Below, in pieces: positions 1 through 6,384 of a DNA stretch of 7,548 nt. The notes under the pieces are model-generated. The model was not told the origin of the DNA and did not search any database. It worked only from the letters and a program-made list of their open reading frames with translations. The stretch's first letter is position 1. Each line of letters begins with the position of its first letter. The position numbers were made by a program, and so were the translations under genes. The DNA is from WGMK01 sp044359155 (GTDB taxonomy: Bacteria; Hydrogenedentota; Hydrogenedentia; Hydrogenedentales; JAEUWI01), in NCBI GenBank assembly GCA_044359155.1, contig JBIKMR010000220.1, positions 1 through 7,548 of the forward strand. The letters run 5' to 3'.

Positions 1-166
1 CACCGTGACCGCCGACACGGTGGTGAAGGTGCATGTGCCTGCGGGGTGGAAGGTGGCTTCCTCCGAAGTGGGCGGCAAGAAGTCCAAGGGCGAGCTGACC
101 GGCGAGTCGTTTGCGCTGAGTCTGGGCGGCTCGAGCAGCTTTTCTGTGAAGTTCGACCGGAACTAA
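1..166 (+). CDS. 3' end of an unidentified gene (probable beta-sandwich C-terminus)
   Basis: An open frame enters from the left edge (first full codon at 2) and ends with TAA at 164-166, giving 54 residues that end in SSSFSVKFDRN. The fragment alternates hydrophobic and polar residues (VVKVHVPAGWKV, then FALSLGGSSSFSVKF), which suggests a small beta-sandwich tail. The VTADTVVKVHVPAGW stretch followed by a Gly/Ser-rich turn and a final F-x-V strand loosely resembles the C-terminal sandwich of GH78-type alpha-L-rhamnosidases and similar carbohydrate-active enzymes. That resemblance is inference from a short fragment and could be wrong. The reading frame is supported by codon bias (G/C at third positions) and by a strong hairpin 20 bp after the stop. 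The catalytic part, if any, lies outside the window. Confidence 0.7.
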   Translation, partial: TVTADTVVKVHVPAGWKVASSEVGGKKSKGELTGESFALSLGGSSSFSVKFDRN

Positions 167-186
167 TCGCCCCGAATATTTAGATT

Positions 187-217
187 AGCGCCCCCGGCAT
201 GAATTGCCGGGGGCGCT
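187..217. terminator. Bidirectional hairpin terminator between convergent genes
   Basis: A perfect 13-bp inverted repeat (187-199 with 205-217, stem AGCGCCCCCGGCA) has a 5-nt loop (TGAAT). It lies 20 bp after the stop of the plus-strand gene and 4 bp beyond the stop of the minus-strand peptidase gene. Such a very GC-rich stem between convergent genes is typical of a shared terminator. The U-tract is weak on the plus side (TTCCGTTATT) and only moderately A/T-rich on the minus side (AATCTAAATATT), so termination may be partly Rho-assisted, or the hairpin may mainly protect the 3' ends. Confidence 0.75.
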
Positions 218-221
218 TCCG

Positions 222-3122
222 TTATTGCACTGTAACCTGCCAGGCAATCACTTGCCGGAGGCTGGCTTGCCCCTCAATAAAATTGGGATGCACCCACGGC
301 GTGGGGCAGACAGTTTCCACCTCGACTGTGTGATCGCCGAGGGACAACTGACCGGGGTCAATTTGCAACGTGGTGCCCATGGCCCCATCCTCGGGGCTAC
401 CATCCACGCGCCAGGCATTAACGATGGGAGCGTGTTCCTGTTCTAGTGGCGCGTGCAGCACGATGCTGAACTGCACCGGGGCATCGAGGGGCGAAAGGAA
501 AAGCGGTGTACCTGGCGACGGCGTGGCGTTGGCTACGTTGCCTGAGCGCTCAATGATTCGCGCCACCAAGTTTTCGCGGCAGACGCGGCAGAACAACGGC
601 GTCTCTGGCTGCCCCGGTTCCACGTCGTCGTCGCTGCGCATTCGGCAGCGAAGCTCAGGACGATAGGCCCCCTTGCGCCGATACTTGGCCCCCTCGAAGA
701 GGCCGACCACCGAGGGAAAGGCCCCGGGCTCAGGCCATGCCAGCCGCCCATACAGCTTGCCATCCTGTGCGACGAAGTCGCCATCGGGCTCGCAGGTTGC
801 CAGGGGCACGCAGCCCAGCTCGTCCACCGGCGACGGGCCGCACTGGCACGAGGTGTCCGCATCGGCCACACATTCGAAGTCCACCGCGTCTCCCAGCGAA
901 CTGGGCACGCAGCTTTCCGATGCGGTGTCCTCCAGCCAGTGTCTCCAGGGAATGTCGTCGAAGGTGGGCAGGCCGAGCGTGCGCGCCACGGAATTGGGCT
1001 CGACCACGTCAGCGGGCTCGTAGCTCTCTGGCGGGTTCGTGCCGTGGCGATACTCGTACTCGTCCGCGAGATCGCCCATACCGTGTCCGAATTCATGCAG
1101 CGCGGTCATCTTCCGGCTGGGCGAGAAGTTGCTGTACACGATGAAGTTTGCGGTCTGTGTGCCGCTGCCATTGCCATTGGGCAGCAGCACGATCTTGTTC
1201 CAGGCAATGCCCGTGTTGGAAGCCACGCGCGCACAGAGCGCCTGGTCGTAGTTGAAGCCAACCGCCTTGCGTTCCATGCGCAGCGCCGTGTCTCGAATCA
1301 CGTCAGGCTCCGCGCCGATATCCGTGGGGCGGTTGTCGCGCGATACCAAGTCCACGCGGTAGACCTTGAGCAGGGGCGCGAAGGTGGCGAAGGGTTCCTG
1401 GGCAAGGAAGAAATTCATCGAGTCCGCCACGGCTTCGGCATAGGGAATATAGTGCGTGTTGCTGGCGGCGAGCGGTGCGCGCGGGTTGCCCAGCTCTTCC
1501 TCGGGAAACGCGTCACCCATGATCAGCAGCACATAGGCGCGCTCATCGGGAAGGCTTGGGTTGCCATGCACCAGCCGCGCGCCAATGGGTATCGGGTCCA
1601 GCGCCTCGTCTGCGGGGGTGCAGGGCAAGCCCTTGGGCAGCGACTTGGACGCGGGATACAGCGTCACCGGAGATGCCGTCGGGGACGCGTGGTAGTCGAT
1701 GCGCTGCAAGCTTCCCGTGACGGGCAAGGCCACAGATATCTCCGCCGTAGAGAGCTGCTCGAAGTCACCCACGCTGTCGCCGCCCGGCGCGTCGATCCCG
1801 CAGGATGTCACGTCCAACCCAAATCGTAGCGCGGCGTGGACCTGCACTCGGCTGTCGTCGCGCACCACGATATAGGGATCATTGCGACGCGGGGCTTCGG
1901 GCAAGGGAGATGCACCGTCATACTCGGCAATGCCGGTGAGGTAGACGTCGCCATCGTCAATCGCCAGGGTGACCCGGGCCGTGCGCAAAGTGGGTTGTGC
2001 GCCCTTGGTTTGCAGGATTGGGGCAGGCCGCCACACTGCCGCCCCGCGCACTTCCAGGGCATTGAGCTGCCCGTCGGCTTCCGGGTTCAGCGGGTTGAAG
2101 GCAAGGCTGATCCGATCCCATTGTTCCAGATCATCGCTGCCTGCGATTCCTGCGTTCTCGACCAGCGGGGTCACGCCTTGGATCTGGTTGCGGCCCAGCC
2201 AAAGGAGTGTCAGGGATTCCAGATAGCGAAGCGCGCCAATCTCGGCAATATCGTTGTCGTGCAGGTTGAGCCGCGTCAGCGCGTCGAGGTGCGACACCGC
2301 CTGAATATCCGCAATGCAATTGCCCTGCAGGTCCAGCGATGTCAGCGATGCCGCATACGCCAACCCGGTCAAGTCGGCCACGCCGAGCGTGGCAGCGTTC
2401 AGCTCGGTAAAGCCGGGGGCGGCTAGGTTGGCGGGCAGCAAGTCCCCAGCGGGTTTGCCAATCGCTTCGCGAATCGCGGCGTCCAGTGCAGCATCGGGCA
2501 CGGCAACCGGGGTATCGCACAGCCAGAAGGCCTTGCGCGTCCGCGTGGCCACATTGCCTGCCGCATCGGAGACCGTATAGGTGATCGTGCGAATACCCGG
2601 CCCCACGCTTTCCACTTCGGAAAGGTCCACGGTAACAGCGAGGGAGAGGTCGCCGTCCGACTCGTCCATTGCCGCAAAGCCGGGCTCTGAGAAGGTGGCA
2701 TTGCATTCCAGTGGCAGGGTGAGCGGCGAGGTGAGCGTTAGCACGGGGGCTTGCGTGTCTTCAATCGAACACGTGTCTTCGCCCATGCCGGGGCAGAACC
2801 CATCCTCACCGTCGATACAGCAGCGGTAGGCGCCCGCATTGAAAAGCTGAATCACCCGCAAGAGTTCAGATAGGGAGATACTCCAATCGGCAGGGGCGTA
2901 GTCGGCATCATGTGGGGCGCAATCTTCCGCTCCCGCGCCGGGGGCAAAGGCGTCTTCAGAGCCGGGCTCGCAGTGCAGCTGTCCCGCGTTGTAGAGCTGC
3001 ACCACGCGCACCAATTCAGACAGCGACAAGCCGGGCTGCGGCAACGTGGTGTCTGCGGAATGAAAGGTTTGCGCCCCCAACGCGTGGGCATACGCCAACA
3101 GGATGAGCGAAAGATATCGCAC
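222..3122 (-). CDS. Secreted multidomain M64-type (IgA peptidase family) zinc metallopeptidase with LRR and EF-hand/dockerin-like repeats
   Basis: Numbering is from the GTG at 3122 (966 residues). Residues 1-17 form a compact signal peptide (Arg2, core LSLILLAY, AHA or LGA cleavage sites), so the protein is exported. Two gapless 50-residue repeats follow (21-70 and 71-120, 23 identical positions), each with an LSLSEL/ISLSEL helix and a Cys-containing ED.F.PG tail. They look like degenerate EF-hand/dockerin modules. Residues 121-205 match the DUF5011-type Ig fold (DTQAPVLTL...DGDLS...YTVSDAAGN). Residues 206-325 are an internalin-like cap plus three 22-residue LRRs (260-281, 282-303, 304-325). 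A beta-rich linker leads to the peptidase region from about 527: LLIMGDAF, then HEFGH (676-680) followed by GMGDLADEY. His676 and His680 are the expected zinc ligands, Glu677 the base, and an acidic residue of ADEY the probable third ligand. Downstream FEGAKY (809), YRP (820), CRMR (826) and FCRVC (844) fit M64 C-terminal motifs as I know them. A Cys-rich insert sits at 738-777 and the tail (from about 878) is Ig-like. The substrate is unknown; IgA is only the family name. Confidence 0.85.
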   Translation of the reverse strand: MRYLSLILLAYAHALGAQTFHSADTTLPQPGLSLSELVRVVQLYNAGQLHCEPGSEDAFAPGAGAEDCAPHDADYAPADWSISLSELLRVIQLFNAGAYRCCIDGEDGFCPGMGEDTCSIEDTQAPVLTLTSPLTLPLECNATFSEPGFAAMDESDGDLSLAVTVDLSEVESVGPGIRTITYTVSDAAGNVATRTRKAFWLCDTPVAVPDAALDAAIREAIGKPAGDLLPANLAAPGFTELNAATLGVADLTGLAYAASLTSLDLQGNCIADIQAVSHLDALTRLNLHDNDIAEIGALRYLESLTLLWLGRNQIQGVTPLVENAGIAGSDDLEQWDRISLAFNPLNPEADGQLNALEVRGAAVWRPAPILQTKGAQPTLRTARVTLAIDDGDVYLTGIAEYDGASPLPEAPRRNDPYIVVRDDSRVQVHAALRFGLDVTSCGIDAPGGDSVGDFEQLSTAEISVALPVTGSLQRIDYHASPTASPVTLYPASKSLPKGLPCTPADEALDPIPIGARLVHGNPSLPDERAYVLLIMGDAFPEEELGNPRAPLAASNTHYIPYAEAVADSMNFFLAQEPFATFAPLLKVYRVDLVSRDNRPTDIGAEPDVIRDTALRMERKAVGFNYDQALCARVASNTGIAWNKIVLLPNGNGSGTQTANFIVYSNFSPSRKMTALHEFGHGMGDLADEYEYRHGTNPPESYEPADVVEPNSVARTLGLPTFDDIPWRHWLEDTASESCVPSSLGDAVDFECVADADTSCQCGPSPVDELGCVPLATCEPDGDFVAQDGKLYGRLAWPEPGAFPSVVGLFEGAKYRRKGAYRPELRCRMRSDDDVEPGQPETPLFCRVCRENLVARIIERSGNVANATPSPGTPLFLSPLDAPVQFSIVLHAPLEQEHAPIVNAWRVDGSPEDGAMGTTLQIDPGQLSLGDHTVEVETVCPTPWVHPNFIEGQASLRQVIAWQVTVQ

Positions 3123-3131
3123 GGCTTGGGT

Positions 3132-3135
3132 CTCC
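3132..3135 (-). promoter_or_regulatory. Ribosome binding site that supports the GTG start of the peptidase gene
   Basis: On the minus strand GGAG (within TTGGAGACC) lies 9 nt before the GTG at 3122. Starting there puts a textbook signal peptide at the N-terminus. The longest frame would start at a TTG at 3227 and add 35 polar residues in front of the hydrophobic core, which is unusual for an exported protein. An AGGA also lies 9 nt before that TTG, so the spacing alone does not decide it. The signal peptide does. Confidence 0.6.
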
Positions 3136-3144
3136 AAGACCAGA

Positions 3145-3150
3145 ATTGTA
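3145..3150 (-). promoter_or_regulatory. Candidate -10 element (TACAAT) for the peptidase gene
   Basis: Read on the minus strand, TACAAT ends 22 nt before the GTG at 3122, which would place transcription initiation a few bases before the GGAG. It matches the sigma-70 -10 consensus at five of six bases. I see no convincing -35 hexamer at the usual distance, so this is a weak call. The whole 104-bp interval 3123-3226 must hold the promoters of both divergent genes. Confidence 0.3.
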
Positions 3151-3226
3151 GCAGCTTCGCGCGGGTGCTGCTGGACGGGACAGGCCCGATTGCGGTACAA
3201 CTGCTGCAGCACGTGGTACCGATTCA

Positions 3227-3967
3227 ATGCGCTTCGTCCTTTATAACATCCGATATGGCACCGGTTCCGGCGTGGGGTATCACTTGCCCCTGCCGTATAG
3301 CGGCATGTTGCGCCCCAGCCAGCGCAACTTTGATCGCATCACCGAGTTCCTGCGCGGCTTGCAGGCTGACGTGATTGGGCTGGTCGAGGTGGACAGCGGG
3401 TCGTATCGCGCGGCCAAGCAAGACCAGGCCGAGCAGATTGCGCTGGCGCTGGGCTATGAGCACGTATACGAAACCAAGTACGCGCGCGCCAGCCTGGCGC
3501 GCAACATCCCCGTCCTCAGCAGGCAGGGCAATGCCTTCATCACCAACCAGTCCATCACCGCGCACGGTTTCCACTGGTTTAACGAGGGCGTGAAGCGGCT
3601 GGTCATTGAACTCGAGCTGGACACCTGCACGCTCTACCTCGTCCACCTCTCGCTCAAGTATCGGCACCGGCAATACCAGCTCAACCAGCTCTACCAGTTG
3701 TTCGCCAGTTCGCAAAAACCGGTGATTGTGGCGGGGGACTTCAATGCCTTCTGGGGGGACAGGGAGCTGGAGCTGTTCCTCGCAGCTTCAGGCCTTGTGA
3801 ACGCCAACAAAGATGGTCGCCCCACCTGGCCTGCAGACAACCCCATTCGCCAGCTCGACTTCGTACTGCACAGCCCCGGCATCAGCGTCACGCATTTTGA
3901 AATCCCACGCGTGGGATTCAGCGACCACTTGCCGCTGGTGTGTGATTTTGAGTTGGGTTTGGCGTAG
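3227..3967 (+). CDS. Endonuclease/exonuclease/phosphatase (EEP) superfamily hydrolase
   Basis: This 246-residue protein has every core motif of the EEP fold (the DNase I, exonuclease III and inositol phosphatase superfamily), which hydrolyses phosphoester bonds with a divalent metal. Visible residues are Asn7 in LYNIRYGTG, Glu54 in GLVEVD (metal ligand), His140 in VHLSLKYRHR, Asp171 and Asn173 in VAGDFNAF, Asp211 in RQLDFVLHS, and the terminal Ser232-Asp233-His234 in FSDHLPL. The length fits a single catalytic domain, and the ATG puts the YNIR motif six residues in, as in relatives. There is no signal peptide or membrane segment, so it is probably cytoplasmic. No clear Shine-Dalgarno precedes the ATG, so the transcript may be leaderless or weakly translated. 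The substrate (nucleic acid, phospholipid or sugar phosphate) cannot be told from sequence. It is divergent from the peptidase gene and convergent with argG; neither neighbour suggests a role. Confidence 0.9.
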   Translation: MRFVLYNIRYGTGSGVGYHLPLPYSGMLRPSQRNFDRITEFLRGLQADVIGLVEVDSGSYRAAKQDQAEQIALALGYEHVYETKYARASLARNIPVLSRQGNAFITNQSITAHGFHWFNEGVKRLVIELELDTCTLYLVHLSLKYRHRQYQLNQLYQLFASSQKPVIVAGDFNAFWGDRELELFLAASGLVNANKDGRPTWPADNPIRQLDFVLHSPGISVTHFEIPRVGFSDHLPLVCDFELGLA

Positions 3968-4037
3968 GGCCCCCTCACCCTAACCCTCTCCCCCAAATGC
4001 GGGGGCGAGCGGACAAGCGGAGACCTCCGGTCGCAAG
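3968..4037. repeat. C/G-rich interspersed-repeat-like sequence in a convergent gap
   Basis: Immediately after the TAG of the EEP gene the sequence turns strongly C-rich (CCCCCTCACCCTAACCCTCT). It then folds: CTCTCCCCC (3986-3994) pairs with GGGGGCGAG (4001-4009) with one mismatch around the loop AAATGC, and CGGAG (4018-4022) faces CTCCG (4025-4029). From memory, CCCTCACCCTAACCCTCTCCC-type segments followed by a G-rich half occur as dispersed non-coding repeats in many bacterial genomes. Only one copy is in this window, so its repeated nature cannot be shown here. Confidence 0.4.
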
Positions 4038-4038
4038 A

Positions 4039-4063
4039 GTGGCGGGGTCAGAAACCCCGCCAC
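4039..4063. terminator. Hairpin terminator between the EEP gene and argG
   Basis: A perfect 10-bp stem (GTGGCGGGGT at 4039-4048 with ACCCCGCCAC at 4054-4063) encloses the loop CAGAA. It lies 71 bp after the EEP stop and 32 bp beyond the argG stop, so it can end both convergent transcripts. On the plus side a moderately T-rich run follows (TGTCATTGTCATTTT). The minus side has no U-tract. Confidence 0.6.
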
Positions 4064-4095
4064 AGCGTGTCATTGTCATTTTCGTCCCATTCGGC

Positions 4096-5319
<1,224 letters not shown>

Positions 5320-5390
5320 GGTCAGGTCTCCTTCAAAAACACAAAAGTGTGAGGTGCATTTACTCGTAACTATAAAAAGAAAGTTATTTC
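5320..5390 (-). promoter_or_regulatory. AT-rich argG leader with possible internal promoter
   Basis: This 71-bp stretch just before argG is far more AT-rich than its surroundings. On the minus strand it carries TATAGT (5369-5374), a possible -10 hexamer, and ends with the AAGGAG ribosome binding site (5328-5333). I find no good -35 element at the right distance; that position would fall within the GC-rich end of the adjacent palindrome. No convincing operator of the E. coli or B. subtilis ARG-box type is visible. A separate argG promoter is possible but unproven. Confidence 0.3.
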
Positions 5391-5471
5391 AGCCGCCGAT
5401 GGACACCGATTAACCCCGATTAAGAAATGCGATAAAATCTTATCGGTGTCCATCTGCGTTCATCGGCGGCT
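5391..5471. repeat. Large imperfect palindrome with 10-bp internal periodicity between argF and argG
   Basis: The 30-bp arms 5391-5420 and 5442-5471 are inverted copies (24 of 30 positions match), around an AT-rich centre of about 21 bp. The outer 11 bp (AGCCGCCGATG, 5391-5401 with 5461-5471) and a register-shifted 13-bp block (GATGGACACCGAT, 5398-5410 with 5442-5454) match perfectly. Within each arm the motif repeats every 10 bp: CCGAT ends at 5400, 5410 and 5420 on the left, and ATCGG/CATCT/CATCGG recur on the right. It begins 4 bp beyond the argF stop. From memory, palindromes made of GATGxACACxGAT-like decamers are scattered between genes in many environmental bacterial genomes. As RNA it could fold into a long hairpin that ends or protects the argF message. 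Confidence 0.8.
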
Positions 5472-5475
5472 TAAT

Positions 5476-6384
5476 TTATCTTGGATTGATCAATCTTGCC
5501 AGCACCGCCTTCTGCGCGTGCAGGCGGTTCTCGGCCTGGTCGAACACAATCGAGTTGGGCGAATCGATCACCTCGTCGGTCACTTCGCTGCCCCGGTGGG
5601 CGGGCAGGCAGTGGAGGAAGAGGGCATCGGGCTTTGCCAACTGCATCAGCGCGGCGTTCACCTGGTAGTCGGCGAAGTCCTTCTCTCGCTGGGCGGCTTC
5701 TTCTTCCTGGCCCATGCTGGCCCACACGTCGGTGTAGACCGCGTCCGCGTCGCGCACGCCGTCGAGCGAATGCGCAATGGTGATGGAGCCTTGCACTTCC
5801 TTCGCGGCCTGCGCCACGAAGTCGGTGTGGGACAGATAGCCTTCCGGCCCCACGAGCGTCAGGTGGATGGGCACGCGCCGGGCGAAGTTCACCCAGGAGT
5901 TGAACACGTTGTTGCCATCGCCCAGGAAGGCGATCTTCATGCCGTCGAGGTTTTTGCCGCGATGTTCACGCAGGGCCTGCACATCGGCGAGAATCTGGCA
6001 GGGGTGGTTGAAGTCGGTCAACCCGTTGACCACGGGCTTGCTGCAATACTCCGCCAGCTCAAGCACGTGGTCGTGCGAGAAGGTGCGTGCCACCACGCCA
6101 TCCACCCAGCGTTCGAGGTTGCGGGCCATGTCGGCCACAGTCTCGCGCTGGCCCAGCGACGTATGGAAATAAATGGCGTGGCCGCCCATCTGGAACACGC
6201 CGGTCTCGAAAGTGACGCGCGTGCGCAGGCTGGGCTTTTCGAAGAGCATGGCCACGGTCTTGCCGTCGAGCAGGTTGGGGCAGGCGCCCGCTTTCTGCTG
6301 CGCCTTGAGTTCGTCTGCAAAGTCGAGCAGCTCTTCAATCTCCGCCCGGGAGAAATCGGACAGCGCGATAAAGTCCTTTACCAT
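5476..6384 (-). CDS. argF: Ornithine carbamoyltransferase
   Basis: This 302-residue enzyme transfers the carbamoyl group of carbamoyl phosphate to ornithine, making citrulline for the downstream ArgG. Diagnostic blocks are present in order: FEKPSLRTRVTFE (48-60, with Ser52-x-Arg54-Thr55-Arg56 binding carbamoyl phosphate), HPCQILADVQAL (127-138), FLGDGNNVFNSW (153-164), DVWASMGQE (219-227, the SMG loop for ornithine) and HCLPAHRG (258-265). The SMG loop and HCLPAHRG favour ornithine over N-acetylornithine or aspartate as acceptor, as known for the family. Length is normal for an anabolic OTCase. The ATG at 6384 lies inside the end of argD (overlap ATGGTAA, 7 bp), with AGGA 7-8 nt upstream inside argD. 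The two genes are therefore co-transcribed and probably translationally coupled. Confidence 0.97.
   Translation of the reverse strand: MVKDFIALSDFSRAEIEELLDFADELKAQQKAGACPNLLDGKTVAMLFEKPSLRTRVTFETGVFQMGGHAIYFHTSLGQRETVADMARNLERWVDGVVARTFSHDHVLELAEYCSKPVVNGLTDFNHPCQILADVQALREHRGKNLDGMKIAFLGDGNNVFNSWVNFARRVPIHLTLVGPEGYLSHTDFVAQAAKEVQGSITIAHSLDGVRDADAVYTDVWASMGQEEEAAQREKDFADYQVNAALMQLAKPDALFLHCLPAHRGSEVTDEVIDSPNSIVFDQAENRLHAQKAVLARLINPR

Noticed and set aside
939..1829. A 296-codon plus-strand frame opposite the peptidase gene.
   Set aside because: It is a shadow of the peptidase reading frame, with Arg/His/Val-rich low-information sequence and no recognisable domain.
3123..3227. A 35-residue N-terminal extension of the peptidase from the TTG at 3227.
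   Set aside because: It would hide the signal peptide behind a polar segment and overlap the divergent gene; the GTG at 3122 explains the N-terminus better.
5339..5350. A small inverted repeat (ACAC AAAA GTGT) just upstream of the argG ribosome binding site, considered as an operator.
   Set aside because: Four-bp arms are expected by chance in AT-rich DNA, and the site does not match a known arginine-repressor box.
5391..5471. A CRISPR-like array, suggested by regularly spaced CCGAT motifs.
   Set aside because: The period is only 10 bp, there are no unique spacers, and the second half is inverted, so this is a palindrome of short units and not an array.
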